Assembly: GCA_036426205.1 (NCBI GenBank)
Contig: CM071571.1
Span: 118,004,280 to 118,068,279 of the forward strand
Direction of reading: 5' to 3'
DNA from: Ascaphus truei
Taxonomy: Eukaryota > Chordata > Amphibia > Anura > Ascaphidae
DNA length: 64,000 nucleotides
Below are positions 43,331 to 56,313 of the stretch, in pieces. The first letter of the stretch is position 1. Each line of letters begins with the position of its first letter. Position numbers and translations under genes: made by a program. The notes beneath the pieces are model-generated. The model was not told where the DNA came from and made no database searches. It saw nothing but the letters and a program-made list of their open reading frames with translations.

Positions 43331-44908
43331 ATTTGGTAATGAAGCATCTGAACTCACTGAGTACCCTTGTTCCCATTCAAGATGATTTCAGACCATCTTT
43401 CTTATATAGGCCCATATGCCTTAAATTGAAACAGCTATGTGCAATAAATCTAAATCCCTCTTCTTCACACCCCATTCTAAACCACATATTAAAATCTCTG
43501 GTCTGAGGAGTTCTGATCTCCAATACTTATATACTTTACTGGCAATACGTCTGAAAAAGCTATTGAGGATGTTACCTGGCTAACTTCACAAATTCCTCCT
43601 GAACTGCCATAACGTCATGCCGTGCCAGGTCATTAGTCCCTAGGTTGGCAATGATGTCCTTTTTTGCTGCCTAACAATTCTTTTTAACAATTCATTTTCT
43701 ACTAACTATCTGCTTCTACAGTACATCTATACCCCAAACAATGGAATTCACCAAGAGGAGTTGCCTCCTCTTTTGTGATCCCATTTTCCTCACTCTGTGC
43801 TTCCTATTAATTCCACAAACACACAACTTCTCCTCCACTGTAGTAGTACTGTAGGTGAATCTGTGGTGTAATTTTGCCATGCTAGTGCATTACATTCTTA
43901 CATTCATTGCACTTTAGAACACCCAATGTGTGTAAGAGATGTGTACAGAGGTATGCAATGGAGACTATTTAAGGTGAAACTAAAATGAGACTTTATTACG
44001 CCTGTTCCTTAAACACTGCAAAAACATAAAAAATAAACAAAATAAAGGCCTACTCCGCTTTGGAGAATAACTACACCTTTATTCTGTCCCTTTCTAACTG
44101 GGTGGTTAGCTAAGCTAGTTACCACCCACAAACATATATGCATATAGATATAGAACAGTCCAAGAAGAAAGTCTCGTATCTGTTTGTTGTAGCTGTAGGG
44201 AAAGACCTCTGCTCTCCGGGGTCAGGACCATTATATGATATGGCAATGTCTGTGTCCAGGTATAGGTATAGGTATTGGACTGGTCCCCTTGTCTTGCTAT
44301 CAGCATACAGTCCTGCAGTTCTAGACATCTATTCCTCTGGTCAGCCCTAGTTGTGGGCTAAGGAAATCTTCTTCCTGTTTCTCAGAACAGGCTTTTTCTA
44401 ACACAGTCTTAATCAGCCAAGTGGAGTCTGGTTGATTACCTGTGCAATTAACCAGCACACTGCTGGATTTAGAGACAGTTTTCTCAACAGTGATAAGTCC
44501 CTGTTACAAGGTGTAAATGCTATTGAGTTCAAACGCTTTCTTTTTTTTTTTAACTCACATTTAAAAAAGATTGCATGAACCCATTCATAGCTTTTCCTTT
44601 TTGCATCTGCTATTTCAAAGATAGAGGCATTTGCATAAGGTTAACTTTTACAGTGTCTTGTATTTTGCATTTCAGTATTTGTTTGTGACAATCTGGAAAT
44701 GATAAACAATCCTGCCAAGATTTAATATAGAGGGAAAACATTATTCAGCTAGATTGAGATACTCTATGCATATCTGTAAAATTCAAATGTACCTATAATG
44801 TTACAGATAATAAATAATATTTGTATAACTTCTCCTTGCTATATTTGATGCATGTTAAGCAGACTTAATTGTATAACATTTCCTGTGTGTGCCTGTGGTA
44901 TGCTAGGT
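43331..44908. other. no gene; unclassified repeat-like text at 43920-44520
   Basis: Between 43920 and 44520 the sequence looks repeat-derived, but no ends or family could be fixed. No coding exon recognised. Confidence 0.3.
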
Positions 44909-45170
44909 AAGGGGTGCTCAACTCCAGTCCTCAAGCCCCCACAACAGGTCAGGTTTAAAGGATATCCCTTCTTCAGCAAAGGTGGCTCAATCAGTCCCTG
45001 CTTCAGTCCTGTGCTTTGGTCCCTTCTTCAGCACAGGTGGCTAAATCGGCAACTCCGTCAAAGACAGCAGCTGATTGAGCCACCTGTGCTGAAGCTGGGA
45101 TATCCTTAAAACCTGCCCTGTTGGAGGAGGTGGGGGGGTGGAGCTTAAGGAATAGCGTTAAGCACCCCTG
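44909..45170. mobile_element. hAT-like MITE with 8-bp duplication
   Basis: TGCTAGGT is duplicated exactly (44901..44908 and 45171..45178). The ends are AAGGGGTGCTCAAC and, reverse-complemented, CAGGGGTGCTTAAC, and the arms stay similar for about 100 bp (CAGGT..AGGATATCCC..CTTCAGCA.AGGTGGCTCAATCAG). An 8-bp duplication and CAGGGG-type ends are hAT hallmarks. There is no transposase. Confidence 0.85.
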
Positions 45171-45178
45171 TGCTAGGT

Positions 45179-46379
45179 AGAACAATACATCTCATGCAGT
45201 GCTTAGAATCTGCCACTTTGGTACCTGAGTGCTGTAGTCACAAGGCTATTCCTCTTAGTCCAATACCTGAAACATTCCAATAAACAAATGATTAACTTTA
45301 TCGGTTTGGTAAGATTCTGTAAGTTACATTTTAGATTTCCTAACCAGTAGTTTACATTGCAAAGAAAATACTAGTAATAAATAAATACTGGATTCATACT
45401 GTATGTACCTATTTGTACTGAACAATGACCATCCTGTTAGTAACTTCATATATCATGAAATACATAGAATGTTGTTGTTGTTGTTGTTATTATCATTATT
45501 ATTATGCCAACATATAAATACAAGATATCTAAAAGATGCAGTTGTGTGAACTGCATGCCATTTATTGTTCTTTAACTAAACCAACTTGCAGTCCGGAATC
45601 CAGACATTTCTAAATGAAGAAAGAAATGTCAGAAAGTAAAGAAGTGATATACAGTTTGTCCTGGTCCCCTTAGTACCGGTATTCATTTTTCATAAGAGTC
45701 AACAGAGCAATCAGCACCTTTCAAACGGTAATGTGATTAAAGTCAGTGATTAATTCACACATTTATTATAATTTGATTTTAGAAAGCAGTTAAAAAAGTA
45801 AACTAAAATATATTGCAAAAACATGTCTTTATTTGGTTAAAGGTTTTTTTGTGTCTGCACTAAGGTACACAATACTGAAACAAAATTAAGATCCAGAAGG
45901 ACTGCAATGCTGTTCAGATGTTAACATAATGGGATTTATAAGAGAGAGAAAAAAAAAGTATTTTGTAAAAATGTTCTTTTTTAAATTTGTGGAAATTAAA
46001 GTCGTCTCTTCCAAACTTACAACAATTACTGAAATAAAGTAACATCAGATATTGTTAAAGTCCTGTGCTAGTGCTAACATAATGGAGTGCATGAAAAGAC
46101 AATAGTAAGGTACAGTACATGTTTGGGAAAATATTAATGTTTTTACTTTAAGCTACTGTATAGCTCTGTGCTAGTGTTAATATAATGCATTACATTTAGA
46201 ATGGTCACTTCTGAATCATCACAAAATTGTTTTATGAGTAGATTGAAGATTATTAATCACGTGAAGTGATTATGAAAACAGATCTTTTTTTTAAGAACAT
46301 AAGTAGCAGTCAGTTTACCAGTCCCTCGTTTCCCACGTTAAAATGGACTATTATGCCAAGAAGTACAGTTTATGCAGTG
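45179..46379. other. no gene; includes a (TTG)n/(TTA)n microsatellite
   Basis: A trinucleotide run (GTT)n(ATT)n lies at about 45472..45505. Nothing else is supportable in this AT-rich stretch. Confidence 0.4.
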
Positions 46380-46985
46380 TTGTTGTACCATCTCACTTAT
46401 GAGGAGAGGCTAGCTAAATTAGATTGAATTACATTAGAAAGAGACGTCTAAGAGGGGATATGATAACTATATACAAATATATTTGGGGACAATACAAGGA
46501 GCTTTCAAAATAACTATTTATCCCAAGGACAGTACAAAGGACTCAGGGTCATACCTTAAGGTTGGAGGAAAGGAGATTTCACCAGTAACAAAGGAAAGGG
46601 TTCTTTACAGTAAGGGCAGTTACAATGTGGAATTCATTACCCATGGAGACTGTGATGGCAGATACAATACATTTGTCAAAAAAAAGTTGGACATCTTTTT
46701 AGAAAGGAAAGGAATACAGGGATATACCAAATAAGTAAACATGGGAAGGATGTTGATCCAGGGATTAATCCGATGCCAATTCTTGGAGGCAGGAAGGAAT
46801 TTATTTTTCCCCTTATGAGACATCATTGGATGACATGTCACTGGAGTTTTTTGTTTGCCTTCCTATGGATCAATAAGTAAGTATAGATAGTGTATAGGAT
46901 AAAGTATCTGCTGTCTAAATTTAGCATAGGTTGAACTTGATGGACCCATGTCTTTTTTTCAAACTCTTCTACTATGTAACTATGA
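46380..46985 (+). mobile_element. CR1-like LINE 3' end, plus orientation
   Basis: Broken frames give a Y-I-(W/F)-G..YK-type opening, KVGGKEI...KERVLYSKGSYNVEFI..GDCDGRYNTFVKKKLDIFLERKG (the W.SLP...F...LD type end), then the 3' part GTTGAACTTGATGGACCCATGTC...CTACTATGTAACTATG, a very common amphibian repeat tail. The family name is not certain. Confidence 0.62.
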
Positions 46986-47160
46986 AGTAAAGTGTCTCAG
47001 TACAACAAAAGCATCAGGTCAAATTAGCTGCAGCATTTCATCCCATTAGTAGACTGGGGAGGAGACGTTGTTACATTTTAGGAGTGTCTCCAACTGTATA
47101 TATGTCCTTCACCTCCCACCAAATAAATTAGGGGTAGATGCCTGTGATGAAATATGAACC
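46986..47160. other. no gene recognised
   Basis: Short AT-rich stretch between two repeats. Confidence 0.3.
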
Positions 47161-47814
47161 CACCTGAGGTACCCTAGGAGATATGATAATGGCTATGCAA
47201 AGTATATTTAAATGAGTCACATCCCACACTTCCTAAAAGTATTTCCATAAGAACTATATTGAGTTAGCAAGCTTAAGGCCCTTAGTGACTGGAATGGTGT
47301 ACTGGTGTCTGACCCAACATGATTAGAACCCACACAACTTCTGTTATTCCATACATTAGCTCTAGCAGTGTGAGCTTAACCAGCTGATAGCTATCACTAC
47401 GGTCACAGAATACTTTTGAGCTCTCCTTGTCACTGGGTGCTCATTCCTGTACAAATCACTTTACTGTATCCTGGGATAGAGAAGCATATCTAATAATCAA
47501 TCTTCTACCATAAGACACCTTCTGGTGCGGGAAGACACCTTACAGTCTATTTATTTAAATAAACTGTAATGTATTCCAGCAACGAAAGTGCCTTATGGCA
47601 GAACACTGCTTAGTAAATATGGCCCACTGTCTTTATCCTTTATTAGATTAGAAGTACTAACTCAAGTACCAAGGTCCCTTAGTTATATTACTTTGTCAAC
47701 ATCTTCTTTATTTGCTGTGGATTTATGGAAATTCTATTAGGAAGTGTGGGATGTGACTCATTTAAATATATTTTGCATAATCATTAGCACAAATCTCCCA
47801 GGGTACCTCAGGTG
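47161..47814. mobile_element. fold-back element with arms of about 92 bp
   Basis: The left arm 47161..47253 (CACCTGAGGTACCCTAGGAGAT...CATCCCACACTTCCTAA.AG.ATTTCCATAA) is the inverted copy, with mismatches, of the right arm 47723..47814. About 470 bp of unrelated DNA lies between. No clear target duplication was found. Confidence 0.68.
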
Positions 47815-50254
47815 TGCTCCTTTTGTAGCACAGGCAACTCTCCGTAATTTAATTGGACAAGGTTTGAGAGTATATACAGTATATACACCTAGAGACACTG
47901 TAAAAATGTAACTCCTCATGGTTCCCCCCTCCACCTGCCCCTCCAAAAACGATATTTCTGGTGTTCAAATCTGACTTCAATCTTTAAGAATCTGAAATCT
48001 GTTTCAAGATGGAATCCAAGTTCAGATTCTTAAGAATCCAAGCAGATTGGATCCAATGACTGATTCCAAGGCATCTGCTCAGATTTTTTAGTACCTAATC
48101 CACAGACAGATTTTGGTGTGCTGATCGGTTTTAGGTAAAATGATCAAATTAGATTTAGACATTAGGTCATATCATGTTTTATTTATTCTATTATTTAATT
48201 GAGCTTGCTGCTGTCATGAAATGAGTGCAGTATTATGCAGGTAAAAGTGAAATGTTATAAATAGGATGCAAATAGTTGTTTTTTTTGGCAATTAGATAGT
48301 ACTAGCTAGATGAACAAGCATCATAGCATGAAGGTCTGCTTCATGTACTCCTCTTTGTTACCCTAGTGTTAATACACATGATATAAATGCTATAAATTGC
48401 AAGGTTTCTGTGTAGAGATGAGCGGACTGCTTCAAATCCCCTTCCTGGATTTTCACAGGCTTTTCAGACAAAATCCCATCCACACGTTGAAATTGGAGTT
48501 CGGATTTCAGCAATTTATGCTCACGTGGATTCTTTAAAATCTGGTGCTTTGATTTAAATAAACAAATGTAATGTAAATCTGTTCCACGGAACGTGTTTAT
48601 ATCAAATTTCATGCTGGATTCCTTTTGTTGGATTCAGATTTGGACTTGGATTCAGATTTTCGGTAACAGAAAAAAAAGGCAGATTTGCCTTTTTGAGATT
48701 TATCTGTGGAAATCCACGGCTGAAAGAAACTGGCCAGCCCACTGCGGATTAATTTGAAGAAAAACAGGTTAGTGATTTTGGGGCGATCAAGCATTGACAC
48801 TTCAAGCATGGAAAACTGCATGGATCACTGGCATGACTATAAAATAAACTGGCAGAATAGGGAAGGGACTAAACCCATTTAAAGAATGACACCGCCTCTA
48901 GTGTCATTGGTTGAGAGATTAGAGTTTCTTAATAAAACATACAGTTCCAATTCTGCATCTGAAGTGGATGATTCTTTTTTTGGTAGATTTCTACTGACAA
49001 GCAAAGCCACCGCTCACTAGAATTCCTTACTCACAACTGCGGGTTTCTATAAGTGTTTTCCATGGGTTAGAACCTGCACAATTAGTTTCATTTTTTCCAT
49101 CCTTTCCTATTACTGTATGTGCGACATTTCTGCACCGTACAGGCATTTGTGAAAAAAACCTATGAACAGCAATATTCCCCATAATTAATGTGATATATAT
49201 TACTTTTCTAACATAAAGAAGAAGTATGAATTGGTTTTCTTTTGTGACCACAGTAAGGCATTGCTAGGCTTGTTGTGTGCAAAAATGCATTCAGCTTTTA
49301 TCCATAAATGAAAACTAAGCTGAAACTGTATGCTATGTTGTGAAATGTAGCCCTTCTAGCACATTTCTGTGGTCAATAGCTTTGGTCAGAACTGGATTAT
49401 TCATTTTTATATTATGTTTTAATCTTAGTCCACTTTACTTCCCATCAAATCTGATGTTATACTTTAGAGCTTTTACTTGGAAACGTTCTTGAACTGAAAG
49501 GCATTGGAGCCTATGTATAAAGATTTACATTTTAAAATCAAATTTAAATAGTACATTGCGTACAATAACAATAATCAATTCTCACCTAAAATCATTAGTG
49601 CATATTTTTGTACATCATTAATCTTATTTTACATTTGGCACATTTTGTTATTTTTTAGTATGGGGTGTATGTCATGTCCATACGTACAGTATGAAAGCAT
49701 TAAAAATTGTTTGTGTCTGCATTTGTCTTTATATGCCTAGACAACATTGATACTCCTCCTCCAACTCCACCTCTTAGAGTAATTATGTTGTGATGTAAAA
49801 CTCAGCAACATTGGTTTTATATGTTGTGCACAGTTTCTTTCAGTGACTGATTATACACAGAACTCATGGTGTTTGACAACTACAGTATTTTATTCATTGC
49901 CGTGGGGGAAGCATTCCATTGATCTGAAAAGCAGATAAATACTTCATATGTCATGAGTATACTTTACAGTTTTCAAAACATGGTTTTAAAAATAGAAACA
50001 GGTCTTAATTATTTTGCCAATGTCATTTATCAAACTATCACACTAGATCAGTAGTTCTCAACATTTTTTGAGCAGGGCTACCCTGGAGAATTTCTCTATC
50101 TTTCACACAACATACTCCCAACACTTTCAACACACACTCCACATTCACTCCGTTTGTCACACAGAACACTAACTCTTTGTCTCAATACACATTACACATT
50201 CAATCCCTCTCTCTCATGCTCCAAATACTCACCTTCCCCCTCACCCCATACATA
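47815..50254. other. no gene recognised
   Basis: AT-rich. Between 47960 and 48780 there are recurrent GGATTC/GATTTG-rich strings (GATTCTTAAGAATC, GGATTC.GATTTGGA), possibly an old repeat. No exon identified. Confidence 0.35.
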
Positions 50255-50574
50255 CAGATGCAGCGGACGTTATTCGAACATATCACAGAGCCGTTTTCAT
50301 GTGCGCTGCTGTACTCCACGCGGACAATCACGCAGTTGCGTTGTTTGAATTTCATGGATCCCAATTTCTTCGGGTGCAATTCTTCGCGTTTCCGTGGCAG
50401 AAATGAATAAATTGTAATGTGTACTGTACAGTACAGCGTCAATTTGCAGGTGTTTAAAAACCAGAACACTAAAATGCCATTTTCTGCACTCGATAAAAAC
50501 GAGTCAACACGCGGTAATGACGTATTCCAAGGTATACAATGCGTGATATGTTCGAATAACAGCCGCTACATCTG
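50255..50574. mobile_element. TA-flanked MITE (Tc1/mariner-like), copy 2
   Basis: CAGATGCAGCGGACGTTATTCGAACATATCAC at the left is matched by an inverted, nearly identical right end (32 bp). TA flanks both ends (50253..50254 and 50575..50576). It is homologous, in inverted orientation, to 10925..11283. Confidence 0.83.
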
Positions 50575-50576
50575 TA

Positions 50577-51297
50577 CAGAGACCACTCACTGGCCCCCAC
50601 CCACACACCACACAATTACCATAGCCATCCCCTTTTTACATACTGTACACCGCTCTCCCCCCTTCTCTTACTCACACCACATACCTTCCCCATACCCACA
50701 CAAATCTCTTCTCGCAACCATTCACTTCCTTCCCCTTCCAACATAAACCACTCACCTTCTCCCTCCTCGCAGAAAGCCTTCAACACAAAGCCCCTTACCC
50801 CTGCCCTACACAAAGCCCTAAACTCCCTTGCCTTCACCTTAACACAATACTCCCCCCTCGCTCCCCACACAAGGCTCTCACTTCCCTCCAGACACCCAGT
50901 TCTCAATTCTCTTCCTCTCCCCACACACAGTTCTCACTGCTTTCTCTCTCCCCACACAAATCCCTCACCCTTTCTCTCTTTCCCACCACCTAGACAGAGA
51001 GACAGATCACAACATTTTCATCTCCAGAGAGCACGCAACACACCCGCTGAGCAGCCAGTAGAGTGTTTCCCCCGATGTCTGCTGCATCCTTGGCAGAGGG
51101 TCACATCACCAGTGTACCGTGGCACCACGGTTAAGAAACGCTGCACTAGATCCTTCTGCTGACGTTTGCCCAACATTTTTATTATAGCCTTCCCGTAGAA
51201 GTAGTAGCCGGCTAGCAACATTCTTCAATTTATCTTGTGGTTACTATGTATAATTTAGTGTAATAAATGACAAAAAGTAGACATTAAGGGCCTCATT
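50577..51297. other. no gene; CCT/CAC-rich stretch
   Basis: Pyrimidine- and CAC-rich text at 50580..51000, then ordinary DNA. Short open frames are low-complexity artefacts. Confidence 0.4.
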
Positions 51298-51610
51298 CAG
51301 AGAAGGTTCCTTAAAAAAAATCACTGGTCCATTTAAATCACCCTTTTTATGAGCGTTACTATCACGGTATTCAGAAAGCCTTCATTACCCGTCATAGCAA
51401 AATTCACAAAATGGGTGAGAAGCCGGTGATCTTATGAACGACCCTCTGAAAAGGCCTTACCCGGCGAGTTGTATCTGCTGCAGAGAGAGCTGCTCTGAGA
51501 GAGCCGTCTCTCCCTGTGCAAATATCGCCCGAAATGTATGTGTATAAATTTAAATTTTGTTAATAGTTTAGATGAGCATAGGGTCTCCTGAGCTGAACCG
51601 CATTGGTTTC

Positions 51611-51779
51611 AGCCTCAGGGACACCCTTCTTCCCAAGATACAGGCCCCGTTATGGGGTGCCGGTATCTCTTATGCATTTTATTCCCATGGTCACGTGATG
51701 CGGACATTTAAATGCATAGGAGATACTGGCACCCCATAACGGGTCCTGTATCTCGGGATGTAGGGGGTCCCTGAGGCTA
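51611..51779. repeat. long inverted repeat within the MITE (about 70-bp arms)
   Basis: AGCCTCAGGGACACCC...GATACAGGCCCCGTTATGGGGTGCC.GTATCTC pairs with GAGATACTGGCACCCCATAACGGG.CCTGTATC..GGGTCCCTGAGGCT around a loop of about 35 bp. Confidence 0.83.
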
Positions 51780-51804
51780 TCCGCTATGGTAATGAAGTTT
51801 ACTG

Positions 51805-51915
51805 TAAATGCATTTTTATTGCATAGGATTCATGCCAGGGTTCTCTGGTGCTAATATTAATGGATATCAGCTCCGGAGATTCCCGGCATCAATCCTATGC
51901 AGGAAAAATGCATTT
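51805..51915. repeat. hairpin module, copy 3
   Basis: TGCATAGGATTCATGCC.GGG pairs with CCCGGCATCAATCCTATGCA. It is the same module as 24310..24410 and 28198..28292. Confidence 0.75.
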
Positions 51916-52121
51916 TTTTTCTATGTCCCATCTCGCCGCTTCTCTGCAGGTTTCCAACACCTTTAAGCCAACTTTTTCTGGCGTGAGAATTTTGTGCTAA
52001 AATCACCATTCTAGAGCGGTGATAGGCGTTCATAGCCAAATAACTGCTACTAGAATTGCACGAGTTTATGAACACGCCGAAAAGTGGTGATAAGTGGCTT
52101 ATCACCGCTGCCTCAGTGATT

Positions 52122-52190
52122 TTTTTTATGACCAATTTTTTTTATGACCAATTTTTTTTATGACCAATTTTTTTTATGACCAATTTTTTT
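52122..52190. repeat. 16-17 bp tandem array
   Basis: Four to five copies of ATGACCAATTTTTTTT. Confidence 0.85.
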
Positions 52191-52305
52191 GGAGCAGTTC
52201 AGTCTTTTATCACCCACTTATCACTGCTTACTGAATAGCAGTAGGCATTTTGGGTGATAAGTGCTTGATAAGTGGCTTATGAATGCTTTCTGAATGAGGC
52301 CCTAA

Positions 52306-55300
52306 GTGTTTTTGATGAATCAATGACACAAACAAGTATGAAAATAAGAAGCTGAAGCTGTCTGTTGTTGCTGTGCACTTCAAATGCTTTATTTTTGATC
52401 AACAAAATTATTTGTGCTTTTTGTCTGAATAAAACTGTTCATAAAAAGTTTGACATCTACAAACTTTTAATACAATATTTTTTTTTATCAACAAATCTAT
52501 TGGACACTATCGTAAAAGTTACATTATTTTCTAAGTGCCGGTGCTAAATACATACATTCAAATATGTTGCGTTGAGACATTTTGCCGGGGATATTTCATA
52601 CCACCTGAGCCTTTGGATGTAGAAAAGAAGTGACCATTGATTTGAAAAGATGGACAAGTATTTACCATTGATATTATTTACAATGCTCTTAGAAATAAAT
52701 GAAATGTAGTGCATCAATTAAGACTAAGATACTGCAAGATTATTGATCAGTTTAACCTTCAATATAAAAAAGCTTTCAACATTCTTTGCACCTTTTACTA
52801 GCAAATGTTTTTTTATTATATACTGTATTTTTACATCAGCTGATTAATGCAGCTAGTTACATGATTTCATACTCTAATATACAGTGCTTTTTCCAGAGCC
52901 ACAGGATTTCTATTCCACTTTTATAACACATTGAAGATTACATATATTTCATAACTGCAGTATTAAGCCCTATATTTATGAAGCAGTCATCAGCCATAAA
53001 ACACATTCTGGCACTGGAAGACACGTACAGCCTATTCAAGTCAGTGGGCAGTAATCTGTCTGCCAGCAAATGTGTTTTATGGGCCCAAATCTTTTATTTA
53101 GTAGTGGTGACGAGGCAATTTTCATTCAGGGAGCTACAAAATAAAAAATAAAAAAACGTCATTTATTTTTAGTCTAAACTCATTGCAATTTGGGAGTTCA
53201 ACCTCCCCATCCAACATTTCTTCCCCATATTTATTGATAAAGAATTCCTAGGGTAGTCTCCTTTGTGAAGAACAAGTGTGTTTTTAAGACTTTCTACTTC
53301 TAGTTTCAGCAAGCTGTGAACAAATGTAAATATACAGTAAAGAATAGACAAATGTGTTTTTAGTACCATAACTAAAATCAGTTATGTTGCTGGCAATTTA
53401 GAGGCCTGGATCAGCCAAGGCATGAGTAGGTTTTGATAAAGGAGAACACCCTGAGGTCTTCTTTATCAAAAACTGTACATTAAAAAATTCCTATGTAACC
53501 ATGTCCAACATACCCTATGTTTTACAGTTTTAGGATACTATTTACTATTTTTTTGTGTAAATTTCGCAAAGCAATGCTAATTAGGGTACTGATGAATGTG
53601 AAGTGCCATTCAACAACTCAAGACTAGACAGTGTACAGTATAAAGTACCTCATGGCAAAGTGGATACTGTATTCTTATGACATAAAGCATTATATACCTT
53701 GATCCTCAACTGTGCAAGAAGTATCACATTTGTGAATACTTATGTATCAAGAGGGACGTCTGCGTTGTATTTTTTTCTATCGGAAATGTGACATATTTAT
53801 GAGGTGTATTTTACTATTTTAGAATTTGACTACTTTTCTGTGCTAAAAAAGACCTACAGTATGCCACCTCTAAGGCATCATAGAAAACCAACCGTCAAGA
53901 AAGTAACACAAGCCTCCCATTCATTAATATGTAGTCCTGCACCGATATGCAAATGTAACTCTGCCCTAACTCCTCCCACTTGATCCATAAATCTCTCATC
54001 TCATCGCAGATAGACGCAGATATACCGAAAAGTTGAGCAACTTAGATTAATACACGGGTGCTGCCTGGCGTAGGCATATGTCATTGCCAGTTGTGACAAA
54101 ATAACGACTTTACGACAAAATTGACCCTTTGATGCATAGAACCCTCACTGCCATTTGCATCTTCCCTCCTGAGGTTTGTGGAAATTAATAATTTCTTACT
54201 GGTAGCAATTTAACTTAAGCTACTGTATATCAGAGTTGTCTTAGTATTGAAGATGAGCAAATAATCTGTCTTCATATGCAAAAGAGGTGAATGTTGACTT
54301 TTCAAGATCAAGTTTAATCGCAAATTTGTGAAAATGTACTGTACATTCAAAGGCTTTCACTAGAGGTCATTCTTGATGGAAATTTCCCTATAAAAATCTA
54401 ATAATGCCTAACAAATCATAGCACTAACTACAGCTGCATTTACCCTGTATTTTCAAAGATGTGTGTTTGTAGTTTAAAGTCTATACAAAATGTATAGAAA
54501 AAGACTGAGACTTATCATATCTTTAGGTGTTAGGAAAAAGGTTATATATTTGTGATTTAATTATGGCCCTCAGACTGGAATTAATTGATTGGCAACTGCC
54601 ATTCAAACCAATGGTAGTTAGCGCTAGATTGGGGTGGAATACCCCACATCACAGCTTGATGAATACCAGCCATTATAAAGTTTTGATAATAGGCATCGGA
54701 GCCTAATCAACATTATCTTACATTAACTTGAATGGCACTTAATGCTGATCGAGCTCCGATACTCATTAACGGGGATTACAAAAATCTCTACAATTGAGTA
54801 CAATTGACGCTGTGCTACATTGGCATGCACTCCTTTCCTTGCATCTTCGTCTTCTTATGGAAAACTGCAAATGTGCTGGTGCCTTGTAAAATTCTAGCTG
54901 AAGAAACAGGGCGAGAATAGACACGTTCATTATGTTCCCAAAAATGCTAAAGCCCCACAGATAAGTTATGAAGTCCAATGGCATGACACATCACTCGTTA
55001 GTTGAAAATAACTACTGTACTGTATATTTCAATCACATTATTTTAAGTATCGCCTAGATATTTAACATTTTCAGATTATATGTGTGTATTATATGTTTCA
55101 CTATAGATTTCACAAAACATTGTCGTAATTTTAAAGAAAATCAACAAAGTTAGCCACAGAATTGCAGAAAGTGTCAAGGTTTAAGGGTTTCATTGTTTTT
55201 ATTTGTACATTTTTATTACCTACTTTATTCCAATCCAATGCCTGCAAAGAGAATTGTATGGAGACTGTTGTGAGAGGGATGTTCCTGGTCCAGATTAGTT

Positions 55301-56081
55301 GGTAACCTTGCACAATATTGTTTATTTTGTCCAATTATTAAAAGCAACTGCATTACTTTCTATCTACTGTACATTAAAGCCTCATATTTGTATTTCATAG
55401 CTTTTAAGCCAAACATATGTCTACCGGAATATGCATGCTTTAGAATAAGAACTAATATGGTTATATGCCTAATACGTACAAAAAAACCTCAGCTCCAAAA
55501 ACCTAGATATAACTTGCACGTATATTGAATATTCAGTAAACTAAATCAACAATTATGAATGGTAAGATACAGAATGTTTTTCATGGCGTAAAGCTTTTCC
55601 TTTTCTGAATATAAAAAAGTAAAGTCAGACAGTGAGTTCCACGAGAGGCATAAACTTATCTACACCTTACACTTAACAAAATGAAAAGCAATTATACACT
55701 AAAGTAAGAGTAATGAAAAATAAATTGTCAATATCGCTCATTGCAGTACATAGTTTTGCTTATGTTACAATTATCTGACTATGGAGCATTACTGTAGGTT
55801 TTTAAGTAAGGATTGTAATTCTACAATACTTTGAAATGAGCTGGCAATTATTGAAATCAACGGAGTTGTTTTCTATTCATGTTATAGCCTAATATTTGAA
55901 TTTCTAGCACATGCAATTTTTGAAGTATTGCATCATACAGAAACAAACTGTTCATTGTTACCATTGCAAAATAAATCTTTCTAATACATCCGGCATAGAA
56001 TCTGTTTTTTTGGGAAAATTTCCAGTATTTGACTTATTTATCTGTCACTAAGGCTTGTTAAAAAGAAAACAAAGAAACGAC
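52306..56081. other. DCN-distal intergenic DNA, no gene recognised
   Basis: AT-rich and apparently low-copy. It may include alternative DCN 3' UTR ends immediately left of 56082. No exon or transposon end is supported. Confidence 0.4.
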
Positions 56082-56087
56082 TTTATT
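56082..56087 (-). terminator. DCN: candidate DCN polyadenylation signal AATAAA
   Basis: On the minus strand AATAAA occurs 31 bases after the decorin stop codon. From memory, human DCN also has an AATAAA within the first hundred bases of its 3' UTR. Longer 3' ends are possible. Confidence 0.5.
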
Positions 56088-56118
56088 TGAAATACAGCAG
56101 ATCAATATACATCACGTT

Positions 56119-56313
56119 TTATTTGTAGTTTCCCAGTTGTATTGCGGAACGTTCGTATATGCATCGGAAAGTAGATGGCTGAATTTCCCAGTACTGGACA
56201 GGATTACTGAAGAGACTGACACCTGAATATGAAGCCTTCTTCGTGTTGTATCCAAGGGGGCAAAAATCATTTGTTCCAACAGCAGCAATTTTGTTGCTAT
56301 GAAGGTATACAAC
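56119..56313 (-). CDS. DCN: decorin, last coding exon (C-terminal 64 residues and stop)
   Basis: On the minus strand, an acceptor (TTCTGCAG) at 56314 is followed by a 195-bp frame: [20 protein letters not shown], then [30 protein letters not shown] and a GNYK end before TAA (56121..56119). This is the C-terminal leucine-rich-repeat ear region of decorin. It includes the cysteine pair (in DFCP and in FRC) that forms the C-terminal disulfide and the [21 protein letters not shown] signature of DCN rather than biglycan. Decorin is a secreted small leucine-rich proteoglycan that binds collagen fibrils and growth factors. The exon is in phase 0 with the upstream exon (ending KYIQ). No disruption is seen, so this is a functional gene. 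Confidence 0.97.
   Translation of the reverse strand, partial: VVYLHSNKIAAVGTNDFCPLGYNTKKASYSGVSLFSNPVQYWEIQPSTFRCIYERSAIQLGNYK

Larger units (their letters stand above)
51298..52302. mobile_element. Harbinger-like MITE, complete, 1005 bp
   Basis: The perfect 14-bp ends GGGCCTCATTCAGA...TCTGAATGAGGCCC are flanked by TAA (51295..51297 and 52303..52305), a PIF/Harbinger-type duplication. Inside are two successive large hairpins (51611..51779 and 51805..51915) and a short tandem array (52122..52190). It shares the second hairpin and the TATTCAGAAAGCCT text with the cluster at 24051..28640. There is no coding capacity. Confidence 0.87.

Noticed and set aside
43920..44520. A solo LTR
   Set aside because: AATAAA-like strings and LTR-like composition were seen, but no TG...CA ends with a target duplication could be set.
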